DNA from: Candidatus Bathyarchaeota archaeon
Lineage (GTDB): Archaea > Thermoproteota > Bathyarchaeia > 40CM-2-53-6
Length of the DNA: 15,786 nt
Direction of reading: 5' to 3'
Assembly (NCBI GenBank): GCA_005888695.1
Contig: VBBH01000100.1
Coordinates: forward strand, 1 to 15,786
Of this stretch, positions 1-6,574 are shown piece by piece. Under the pieces are notes generated by a model. The model had not been told where the DNA came from and searched no databases. It was given only the letters and a program-made list of their open reading frames with translations. Every line of letters begins with the position of its first letter. Position 1 is the stretch's first letter. A program made the position numbers and the translations under genes.

Positions 1-988
1 CGAGTTTTTTCCCTTGTCTCTTCAGAGCGTTGTCTAGACGCTCTACGACGTGGCGTGGCATCATTGTGTTGACGGTCTTCGCCGCGGCGACCAACCGCAG
101 ATTCATTCCGACCTTCTTCGCTTTGTAGACTAAGTAGAACGGGTCCTTGGGTATACAATGACCGCCTACGCCAGGTCCAGGATAATGGGGCATGAAGCCA
201 AATGGCTTCGTTGTAGCGGCTTGGATGGTCTCGACGAAATCGACTTCAAGCTTCTCGTGCAAGACGGCGAGTTCGTTGACGAGCGCTATGTTCACATAGC
301 GAAAGATGTTCTCAAGCATCTTGGAAGCTTCGGCCACCGATGGGCTGCTGACCTTGAAGACTGGGGCCTCTAGGATAGACCCGTAAAAGCTAGCTCCGAG
401 CATTGTAGACTCATTGTCCATCCCACCAACGACCTTAGGAATTTTGGATACGTTATATTTTGGATTCCCATAATCAATTCTCTCTGGCGAGTATACTAGG
501 CCGAATCCTCGACTTGTCCTGCCTTTGCCTCGCTTGAGGATTGGGAAGACGACCTCTTGCGTGGTGCCTGGATAGCTTGTGCTTTCGAGTATGATGAGTT
601 TGTAATTGGAAAGTAATCTAGAGAGGCCTTGTGTGACTTTTTTGACAAACGAGAGATCAGGAATGCCCTTCTTATCCAAGGGGGTTTGGACACAGATTAT
701 TACTACGTCAGCGTCCTTCGCTCCCTCGACCAGGCGAGTCGTTGCTCTAATCTTGCCTTTACTAACTAGATCCGGAAGTAGTTTCTCACTGTAAGGATCC
801 TCCACGTGAGAAACGCCTTTGTTTATGCTGGCTACTTTGGACTCATCCACGTCCACGCCTATGACGTCGAAGCCAGCTTTGGCAGATGCCACTGCCAGCG
901 GGACGCCGACATAGCCGAGGCCTACAATACAGACCTTCGCCTTTCGCGAGTTGATTTTCGATTGAATGAGCTCGTCATTTCTTCTCAT
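1..988 (-). CDS. UDP-N-acetylhexosamine-type 6-dehydrogenase (nucleotide-sugar dehydrogenase), C-terminus beyond the left edge
   Basis: The minus strand is open from an ATG at 988 to the window edge (329 codons), so the C-terminal UDP-binding domain is missing only because the window ends. The family oxidises the C6 hydroxyl of a UDP-sugar to a uronic acid with two NAD+. Seen: Rossmann motif GLGYVG at residues 23-28, Asp46 at the end of strand 2 for NAD ribose, YSPER around 166-170, Lys223 and Asn227 of the central helix, and the catalytic block GVGGHCIPKDP with Cys278. The GHCIPKDP form resembles the WecC/WbpA (UDP-ManNAc/UDP-GlcNAc dehydrogenase) branch more than UDP-glucose dehydrogenase, but the exact substrate is inferred. 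The ATG shares one base with the stop of the upstream DUF354 gene (TAATG), so the two are probably co-translated. A role in cell-surface or N-glycan sugar supply is likely. Confidence 0.93.
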   Translation of the reverse strand, partial: MRRNDELIQSKINSRKAKVCIVGLGYVGVPLAVASAKAGFDVIGVDVDESKVASINKGVSHVEDPYSEKLLPDLVSKGKIRATTRLVEGAKDADVVIICVQTPLDKKGIPDLSFVKKVTQGLSRLLSNYKLIILESTSYPGTTQEVVFPILKRGKGRTSRGFGLVYSPERIDYGNPKYNVSKIPKVVGGMDNESTMLGASFYGSILEAPVFKVSSPSVAEASKMLENIFRYVNIALVNELAVLHEKLEVDFVETIQAATTKPFGFMPHYPGPGVGGHCIPKDPFYLVYKAKKVGMNLRLVAAAKTVNTMMPRHVVERLDNALKRQGKKL

Positions 989-2073
989 TAGTTCAACTCC
1001 CATTTACCTTGCGCCCTTTTCAGGGTATCGAGAAGTTTCTCGGTTGGGTCTTCCATCCAGGCGAGGAGTTTTTTGCCCCTCCTTCTCTGGTCCTCCCGTC
1101 TCTTGTCATTGCGCAGTATTTCTAACACTTCCTTCGTTATCTTGATTGGGGACTTAATTGTCTTGACCAGTCGCTTTCTTTCCAAATATCTGATGTAGAG
1201 TGGCTTTGGACCAGGGAAGCATGAGATGGCCGAGACGCCGAGCAGGGCGGCCTCTACTGTCATTGTCCCGCCGGAGCCTACGAAAACGTCTGTACTGGAG
1301 AGGAGGCTGGCCGCGTCGATTATCTGGTCCAGGACGATAATCTTTGTGCCGAAACGTCTACGGAGGACCGGGGCTTGCTGTCCATAACGGGTCGAGACTA
1401 GAATCTGTAGTTCCTTGTCCTTTCTGAGGAGGTTAGCTATGACGGGCCCGACTACGGGCCTGCTGTCGCTCGAGCGTCCCATCAGGTAAGAAGCGAAAGC
1501 TTCCTCGGTACGGAGGACCACGACGGGTTGTTCGGGATCAAGTCCCAGCTTATTCAGGATTCTCGGATCTGACTTGTGTCGCTTCAACCACGCTGCCGGG
1601 TCTAATGCTCTGTAGGTGACGATGCGCTCTCTTGGTGCTCCGAGCTCTGACCAAGTCTTCTTCTTGAATATCCAGGGGGAACAGACATATGCTGAGATCG
1701 GAATCGTTAGCCGCGCGACCATCCATGAGTGGGGGGAGTCATTTGAGGCAACGTGCGGGATGCCCAGACCGAATGCGACCCGAGACGCTTCCACCGATGA
1801 GAACGAGGCCGCGACGTCAGGTTTCCACTTGTCAATCACTCTAGCAAGACTTACGATCCTCTCGCCGCTTGCCAAGAGCTTCCCAATCGGCGTACCCCCG
1901 CCATGTTTTCCAACGACACGATACGGGACGCGCAGACGATGGAGGGTCTGTTCTGATTCTCGATAGGTCCTCGTTGTGACCAGTACGCTATGCCCTTGAT
2001 CTCGGAGAAGGTCATGGACTGGTGCGAAGAAAAGTCCCTGTTTTGGAGTGAGACTGTCTATCCAGACCCTCAA
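988..2073 (-). CDS. DUF354 family protein, GT-B-like fold
   Basis: A 361-residue protein starting at a TTG. The start is chosen because translation from it gives the typical N-terminus (MRVWIDSLTPKQ), with an in-frame stop immediately upstream. The protein looks like a two-domain GT-B fold related to UDP-GlcNAc 2-epimerases and MurG-type glycosyltransferases: an N-terminal half with WIDSLTPKQGLFFAPV and a C-terminal half with the glycine-rich nucleotide-sugar signature VGSGGTMTVEAALLG. DUF354 is common in archaeal and some bacterial surface-polysaccharide loci; its reaction is not established to my knowledge, so I assign none. It is the first gene of a two-gene unit, overlapping the nucleotide-sugar dehydrogenase by one base. 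It could be a glycosyltransferase or an epimerase. The family call is firm, the function is open. Confidence 0.85.
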   Translation of the reverse strand: MRVWIDSLTPKQGLFFAPVHDLLRDQGHSVLVTTRTYRESEQTLHRLRVPYRVVGKHGGGTPIGKLLASGERIVSLARVIDKWKPDVAASFSSVEASRVAFGLGIPHVASNDSPHSWMVARLTIPISAYVCSPWIFKKKTWSELGAPRERIVTYRALDPAAWLKRHKSDPRILNKLGLDPEQPVVVLRTEEAFASYLMGRSSDSRPVVGPVIANLLRKDKELQILVSTRYGQQAPVLRRRFGTKIIVLDQIIDAASLLSSTDVFVGSGGTMTVEAALLGVSAISCFPGPKPLYIRYLERKRLVKTIKSPIKITKEVLEILRNDKRREDQRRRGKKLLAWMEDPTEKLLDTLKRAQGKWELN

Positions 2074-2121
2074 TTACTCAATACGCTCTCCCCTGCCAAG
2101 AGGGATTCGCGGGCAGAAGGT

Positions 2122-2130
2122 AGATAAATA
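2122..2130 (-). promoter_or_regulatory. Candidate TATA box for the DUF354/dehydrogenase unit
   Basis: Read on the minus strand, 2130-2121 is TATTTATCTA, an A/T-rich island in GC-richer surroundings. Archaeal transcription starts about 25 bases downstream of the TATA box, which places the start near 2100 and gives a short leader of about 25 bases before the TTG at 2073. The rest of the 2074-2343 interval holds no convincing gene: a 60-codon minus-strand frame there is Arg/Ser-rich and contains this promoter, so I treat it as chance. No clear TATA box was found for the plus-strand gene at 2344. Confidence 0.4.
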
Positions 2131-2343
2131 GTGCAATGATCGAGCGCGACAATTCGAACGAAACCTTGCCGGAGAGACTCCATTCATACTCTTGTACGAT
2201 CCAATGTGTTCGGTGACCCTAGCAAGACTCGGCAGGAATCTAGACAGGATTCTCATAACAACGTGACAATAGCGTTAACCCAACCTTCATTGCAATCGGG
2301 CTTTTCACACTCCGAGTAGGTTTGCATTAGCTAGAGACATTCT

Positions 2344-3669
2344 ATGATGATAGCGAAAGAAAGAAGCCTTACTGTAATCGGAGATAATTCGGAAGCATTC
2401 CTGATCTCTGTCCTATTAGCAGAGACGGGAAACCCGAACAATCTCACTGGAACACTCGGGTCTGACCCCGGAGATCAGAGGTCAGGGCGCGGGACCGAAG
2501 AGGTAACTCGACTTTTACAGATCCACATACGTTCAGGGGCAGTCAAGAAGGTGAGTTCGACTGATGAACTTCAACCCCCCGACTTGGGTCTATGCTTCCT
2601 TACCGAACACGCGGACGACGCATCCAACGGTATGAGGGTAGAACGACAGGTCCGTCAGTTAGCAACTATGTTGAAGAAAGGACAGACTCTTGTCTATAGT
2701 GGACTATGCTCTCCAGCATTTACACACAATCGGCTGAAGCCGATTTTGGAGAAGCACAGTGGGTATAGAGTTGGGGAGGAAATCGGCTTGTGCTATGTCC
2801 CGTTGCTCTGGAACGGTGAAAGTGTCCAGGGTTTCCGAGAGACTCCGAAGTTGATTGCCGGCCTTGGCCCGGAGCATCTGCAACGAGTTCAGGAAGTTAT
2901 GCTCTCCATGTTTCCTTCATTGACCGTAACCTCTACACTTGAGACTGCCGAGGCAGGCGGGCTTTGCGCTCCAATCTACAGAGACGTAGTAAGAGCTCTT
3001 GAACTTGAGCTAGCTCAAATGTGTATGAGCCGCGGCGTTGAGTTTTCCAGCGTTATGAAAGTTTCCCTGAAGACAACGACCGGAGGGTTTGGAGGACCAA
3101 GCCCAGCTTCTGGCAACGACTTGATCGCCAGCAGAATTTTCTTGGAAAGTCTTGGTAAAAAGAATAGGCCTCAATTAGTGCGGACGGCCAGACGAATTAA
3201 CGAAGAAGCTCCGCAACAAGTCCTTGCTACCGTGAAAGACGCTCTCGCCCAGTGCGGTAGGAGGATGCGAAGGTCTAGAATCGCCATATTAGGCGTTGAG
3301 GGACTCGGACTTGATCGGGTGAACAAGTTTGGCGACTCTGAAATCATACGTACACTGGTAAGGAGAGGAGCAATCGTATCAGTCTATCCAGGGGACACAA
3401 ATCTAGGGTTGAACAATGTCATGGTCAGTGAGGAGTTGAGGCTGAGAGTGGAACCAGATCTCGCGAGAGCTGTCCAGAAGGCTCAGTGCGTGATAATTGC
3501 TTTGAAGCCCTCCTACCGAGAGAGCTGTATTTTGACACCTCAGAAGCTCGCTGTTGAGATGGATCGGCCGGCAGTAATTTGCGACTTGTCAAGAGTTATG
3601 GAAGCTTCAAATGTCGAACGATCTGGCCTCTTCTATACGTCGATTGGAAGAGGCAACGTCAACACTTGA
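2344..3669 (+). CDS. Degenerate nucleotide-sugar dehydrogenase paralogue, probably not catalytic
   Basis: An intact 441-residue frame with the length and domain order of UDP-sugar dehydrogenases: N-terminal Rossmann-like domain (about 1-140), central helical dimerisation region (about 195-245) and C-terminal Rossmann-like domain (SRIAILGVEGLGLD onward). By eye it aligns with the intact dehydrogenase at 1-988, but the active site is gone: GLGYVG is replaced by GDNSEA (13-18), YSPER by YVPLL, the helix Lys and Asn by Gly206 and Pro210, and the catalytic Cys of GFGGSC-type motifs by Ser253 in GFGGPS; the following IPKD is also lost. The frame is full length with no stops, so it is not a decaying pseudogene. 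Its stop overlaps the TTG start of the Gfo/Idh oxidoreductase, so the two products are probably made together. It might be a structural or regulatory partner, or have a new activity. The family relation is likely; the function is unknown. Confidence 0.75.
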   Translation: MMIAKERSLTVIGDNSEAFLISVLLAETGNPNNLTGTLGSDPGDQRSGRGTEEVTRLLQIHIRSGAVKKVSSTDELQPPDLGLCFLTEHADDASNGMRVERQVRQLATMLKKGQTLVYSGLCSPAFTHNRLKPILEKHSGYRVGEEIGLCYVPLLWNGESVQGFRETPKLIAGLGPEHLQRVQEVMLSMFPSLTVTSTLETAEAGGLCAPIYRDVVRALELELAQMCMSRGVEFSSVMKVSLKTTTGGFGGPSPASGNDLIASRIFLESLGKKNRPQLVRTARRINEEAPQQVLATVKDALAQCGRRMRRSRIAILGVEGLGLDRVNKFGDSEIIRTLVRRGAIVSVYPGDTNLGLNNVMVSEELRLRVEPDLARAVQKAQCVIIALKPSYRESCILTPQKLAVEMDRPAVICDLSRVMEASNVERSGLFYTSIGRGNVNT

Positions 3670-4652
3670 GACAGGTTGGCCTTGGAGTAGTAGGTACTGG
3701 CTTCTGGGGCGAGAACCAGGTCAGAGTCCTACGCCAGCAAAATGAAAGTTGTCGCTTGCTAGGGATTTGTGATCTCAACGAGAAACGAGCCAGGGAGGTC
3801 GGGTCGAAATATGGCATTCCTTGGTACTCCGATCTGGAGAGGTTCCTTCAATTGCCTGGATTGGAAGCCGTGACCATTTGTACACCTACGCACACTCACT
3901 TTGAGGTTGCTTCCAGAACGCTGGAGGAGGGCAAGCACCTTCTAGTGGAGAAGCCAATGACCGGTAATAGAGATCAAGCTGAGAAACTTGTGAAGGCCGC
4001 CGGCAAGGCCGGGCGAAAGCTCTTGGTTGGATTCATTGAACGGTTCAATCCAGGTGTGGGCATGGTGAAAGAAATGCTTGAGCGTAATGAAGCTGGAGAG
4101 GTGATCCTTGCGACGGGACGCCGAGTGACCCGCTGGCCAGTTAGGATCGGAGACGTCGGAGTGGTCAAAGACACAGCAATTCATGATATTGACATCATGC
4201 GATTCCTCTTGCGAAAGGAGGTAACACTTGTCTATGCCCAGACGGGATCGTTGAAGCACTCATTCGAGGATTACGCTGAGATCATGCTGCGATTTGATCA
4301 TGGCACCACCGGTTTTATTGATGCTAATTGGCTGACTCCTAGAAAGGTCAGAACTTTGATCATCACTGGAAGCGAGGCGACAATTAATTTGGACTACATT
4401 AGCCAAGAGATTTCAGTGGATGATTCGGAGAAGACTGTCAAACCAACCGTGAAATGGGACGAGCCACTCAGGCTGGAGCTTGAGAATTATGTCAAAACCG
4501 TTCGGGAAGACTTGGAACCAAGTCCCTCAGGAAAGGATGCCATTGAGGCGATCAAGATCTGCGATGCAGCCCTCGAGTCAGGCAGGACCCAGCGTGTTAT
4601 GGAATTGCAAAAGGCCGAGATAGCGGCTTTGTCCCATGGGAAGACACGCTAG
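3666..4652 (+). CDS. Gfo/Idh/MocA family NAD(P)-dependent oxidoreductase, possible UDP-sugar 3-dehydrogenase
   Basis: A 328-residue enzyme. The same frame is open from ATG 3579, but that would add 29 non-homologous residues lying on the previous gene; the TTG at 3666, overlapping the previous TGA as TTGA, puts the Rossmann motif GTGFWG at residues 10-15, as is normal. Other marks: Asp36 after strand 2 (favours NAD over NADP), the CTPTHTH segment (72-78), EKP at 95-97 with the catalytic Lys96, and KDTAIHDID with Asp169, His173 and Asp176. Family members oxidise or reduce sugar hydroxyls. WbpB/WlbA-type members act on UDP-GlcNAcA, the product expected from the dehydrogenase at 1-988, so a role in making a 3-amino uronic acid is plausible but not shown; no aminotransferase or acetyltransferase is visible in the window. 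Confidence 0.9.
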   Translation: MRQVGLGVVGTGFWGENQVRVLRQQNESCRLLGICDLNEKRAREVGSKYGIPWYSDLERFLQLPGLEAVTICTPTHTHFEVASRTLEEGKHLLVEKPMTGNRDQAEKLVKAAGKAGRKLLVGFIERFNPGVGMVKEMLERNEAGEVILATGRRVTRWPVRIGDVGVVKDTAIHDIDIMRFLLRKEVTLVYAQTGSLKHSFEDYAEIMLRFDHGTTGFIDANWLTPRKVRTLIITGSEATINLDYISQEISVDDSEKTVKPTVKWDEPLRLELENYVKTVREDLEPSPSGKDAIEAIKICDAALESGRTQRVMELQKAEIAALSHGKTR

Positions 4653-4695
4653 GCTTTATCCGTCAGTTGTTTCTCAATCACTCTAGGCTCGAAGA

Positions 4696-4971
4696 TTGAA
4701 AAAGCGTCTGATGGATATTCTTGCATGTCCGATGGACAAACACTACCCACTTGATCTTCACGTGTTCGAGGAAAAGGAGGAGATTGTGGAGGGCATGCTC
4801 GTATGTCAGAAGTGTATGAGATGGTATCCAATAATGGACGAGATTCCGCAACTTTTGCCTGATGACTTGAGAGAGAGAAAGCCCGAACTGGCCTGGCTCG
4901 CAAAATGGCAGAAGCAAATACCAGAAAGAGTGTTGAGGGAAGGGAAACCCTTCACCCTCCTCCAGAACTAG
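4696..4971 (+). CDS. Trm112-like zinc-binding protein
   Basis: A 91-residue protein with the Trm112 pattern: ILACPMDKHYPL (8-19), GMLVCQKCMRWYPIMDEIP (33-51) and LLPDDLR. Visible zinc-ligand candidates are Cys11, Cys37 and Cys40; the second position of the bacterial CPxC motif is Asp14, as in several archaeal members. Trm112 is the small activating subunit of SAM-dependent methyltransferases that modify tRNA, rRNA and release factor. The start is a TTG giving MKKRLMDILACP; an internal ATG at residue 6 would cut the first strand. It lies 43 bases after the Gfo/Idh gene, with a weak TATA-like CTTTAT just after that gene's stop, so it may have its own promoter. It runs convergently into livF. 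The sequence style resembles thaumarchaeal Trm112 (from memory). Confidence 0.88.
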   Translation: MKKRLMDILACPMDKHYPLDLHVFEEKEEIVEGMLVCQKCMRWYPIMDEIPQLLPDDLRERKPELAWLAKWQKQIPERVLREGKPFTLLQN

Positions 4972-5017
4972 TAATCTCGCATCCGCGGTATCCTGGCGTT
5001 CGGTTCTGTCTGCAGCA

Positions 5018-5030
5018 GTTTTCAAGTTTT
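5018..5030 (+). terminator. Possible T-rich terminator after the Trm112 gene
   Basis: Two TTTT tracts separated by four bases lie 48-59 bases past the Trm112 stop, overlapping the end of the convergent livF. Archaeal RNA polymerase terminates at such T-tracts without a hairpin. No equivalent tract was seen on the minus strand after livF. Confidence 0.3.
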
Positions 5031-5765
5031 CTTCGGGACCGCCTCGGCCTGAGGTGAAGGATTAGCGCCTAGATAGAGCCGTCCAAGCTCTTCATGCTCT
5101 AACAAGTCCTTTGCTGTTCCCTCAAAGGCAAGCCTTCCGCTAACGAGCAAGTAGGCATATTGCCCAATTTGGAGTGCTCTGGTGGCGTTCTGTTCCACTA
5201 AGAGAATCGTTATGTCGGATCCCTTGGAGAGATAGGATATGGTGCTGAGGACTTGGGTCGCGACCATAGGTGCCAGATTCGCCGTAGGTTCGTCGAACAT
5301 GATTGTGTTCGGCTTTCTGAGAAGTGCCATTGCCATGGCAACCATTTGTCTCTCTCCTCCGCTCAGGTTTGAAACCTTTGATTTCATATATGATGTGAGC
5401 TTTGGAAAGAGTGCGAGTGCCTTTTCCAGCCTCTCATCGTAATCTTGACGACCAACTGTGTAACCTGCCATCTTGAAATTCTCGGAGACCGTTAGACGCG
5501 TGAATGTGCTCTCTGTCTGAGGCAGGTACGCGATCCCCAGACGAGCGATTTGATGCGGCGCAAGACCCGATATCTTCCTGCCATCTAGTAAAACTGAGCC
5601 CTGATAGACAGTTGTAAGCCCCGCAATCGTTTTCAGGAGCGTGCTCTTACCAGAACCGTTAGGGCCTACAATCACGGTGATCTGATTTGGCTTAGCCTCG
5701 ATCGAGACTTCGTCCAGAATGTGGACATTCCCGTATCCCGCTGAAACCTTGTTTACCTGTAACAA
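5022..5765 (-). CDS. livF: LivF-type ATPase of the branched-chain amino acid/amide ABC transporter
   Basis: A 247-residue ABC ATPase. Walker A is GPNGSGKST (34-42), the signature NLSGGERQ (133-140) and Walker B TIMFDEP (154-160). The H-loop position reads LLVEQN, the Gln form typical of LivF rather than LivG. It binds and hydrolyses ATP on the cytoplasmic face, driving import through LivH/LivM together with LivG. The start is a TTG one base after the livG stop; the nearby ATG (5770-5768) is in another frame and stops after five codons. The Pro/Ala/Lys-rich last dozen residues (NPSPQAEAVPKKT) lie beyond the usual end of the fold. Last gene of the binding protein-livG-livF unit. Confidence 0.93.
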   Translation of the reverse strand: MLQVNKVSAGYGNVHILDEVSIEAKPNQITVIVGPNGSGKSTLLKTIAGLTTVYQGSVLLDGRKISGLAPHQIARLGIAYLPQTESTFTRLTVSENFKMAGYTVGRQDYDERLEKALALFPKLTSYMKSKVSNLSGGERQMVAMAMALLRKPNTIMFDEPTANLAPMVATQVLSTISYLSKGSDITILLVEQNATRALQIGQYAYLLVSGRLAFEGTAKDLLEHEELGRLYLGANPSPQAEAVPKKT

Positions 5766-5766
5766 A

Positions 5767-6528
5767 TCATGTTCCTAGATAAGCTTCGATAACTCTCTTA
5801 TCGTTCAGTACTTCGTCCGGAAGTCCCGAAGCGATTAGTCTTCCAAGAGCCATCGCAAAAATCTCATCAACATATCTCAATGCAATATCAAGTCGGTGCT
5901 CTACAATCAAGAAAGACAGGCCTAACTCGTCTCGCAGTTTGAGTATTCTCGAAAATATCTCATGGGCGAGGGTGGGGTTCACACCTGAGACCGGTTCGTC
6001 CAGAAGCAGGAGCTTTGCGTCCGACATCAAAGCCCTACCTATCTCAACAAGCTTCATTTGACCTCCGCTCAGATACGAGCTAGGTACGTTCCATAAGCCT
6101 CGCAATCCTAGCAGGTCGAGGACTCTGGATGCTTTCTCAATAGTCCTCCTTTCATATTCGACCCAGGATCTCTTAACAAGAGATTTGAGAAATGATTCAC
6201 CGGGATTCCCTTTTTGGGCGACCAGAAGATTCTCGAGGACGGTTAAATGAGTGAATAGGGAGGGAATCTGGAACGTTCTCGAGATTCCCATGTTGTACAG
6301 CTTATGTGGCGGAAGACCGGTAATGTTTCTTCCAAGGAAATTGACTATGCCGGAGTCGGGCTTGTAAAGGCCGGTTATCACATTGATTAGCGTAGTCTTG
6401 CCTGACCCGTTAGGACCAATCAGGATACTGACCTGACCCGAACTCAAATCAAAGGATATTCCGTCTAAGGCATGTAGGCTGCCGAACGACTTCTTCAGTT
6501 CGTGAACCGACAGAATGAATTCTGCCAT
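5767..6528 (-). CDS. livG: LivG-type ATPase of the branched-chain amino acid/amide ABC transporter
   Basis: A 253-residue ABC ATPase starting at ATG 6528. Walker A is GPNGSGKTT (38-46), the signature YLSGGQMKLVEIGRALM (about 152-168) and Walker B LLLLDEPVSGVNP. The H-loop is IVEHRLDIAL, with the true His expected of LivG. The segment GISRTFQIPSLFTHLTVLEN is the Q-loop region characteristic of LivG. It pairs with LivF as the second, non-identical nucleotide-binding subunit. It starts 46 bases after the binding-protein gene, with a T6 tract between them, and is followed by livF after a 1-base gap. Confidence 0.94.
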   Translation of the reverse strand: MAEFILSVHELKKSFGSLHALDGISFDLSSGQVSILIGPNGSGKTTLINVITGLYKPDSGIVNFLGRNITGLPPHKLYNMGISRTFQIPSLFTHLTVLENLLVAQKGNPGESFLKSLVKRSWVEYERRTIEKASRVLDLLGLRGLWNVPSSYLSGGQMKLVEIGRALMSDAKLLLLDEPVSGVNPTLAHEIFSRILKLRDELGLSFLIVEHRLDIALRYVDEIFAMALGRLIASGLPDEVLNDKRVIEAYLGT

Positions 6529-6538
6529 TGGCTACGAG

Positions 6539-6544
6539 AAAAAA
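6539..6544 (-). terminator. T6 tract between the binding-protein gene and livG
   Basis: Read on the minus strand, the 46-base gap after the binding-protein stop contains CCTTTTTTCTC. A U6 run is a plausible archaeal termination signal and would let the abundant binding protein be made in excess of the ATPases by partial termination. A TATA-like AATTAT lies about 20 bases before it, so livG could also have a weak promoter of its own. Confidence 0.35.
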
Positions 6545-6574
6545 GGAGAGGTAAGGTGCCGATAATTCTTTCCG

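Noticed and set aside
158..991. Several short plus- and minus-strand frames of 60-71 codons at the left edge
   Set aside because: All lie on the nucleotide-sugar dehydrogenase, whose catalytic motifs are on the continuous minus-strand frame ending at 988.
1616..1966. 116-codon plus-strand frame inside the DUF354 gene
   Set aside because: Antisense to a clear family member; no motif of its own.
2074..2256. 60-codon minus-strand frame directly upstream of DUF354
   Set aside because: Arg/Ser-rich with no motif, contains the likely TATA box of the DUF354 unit, and has no ribosome-binding signal.
2131..2343. Possible tRNA suggested by ATTCGAAC near 2152
   Set aside because: No acceptor stem, D-arm or anticodon arm could be built around it.
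3579..3665. Longer N-terminus for the Gfo/Idh protein from ATG 3579
   Set aside because: It would add 29 residues unlike the family and overlap the previous gene by 91 bases; TTG 3666 puts the Rossmann motif at the normal place.
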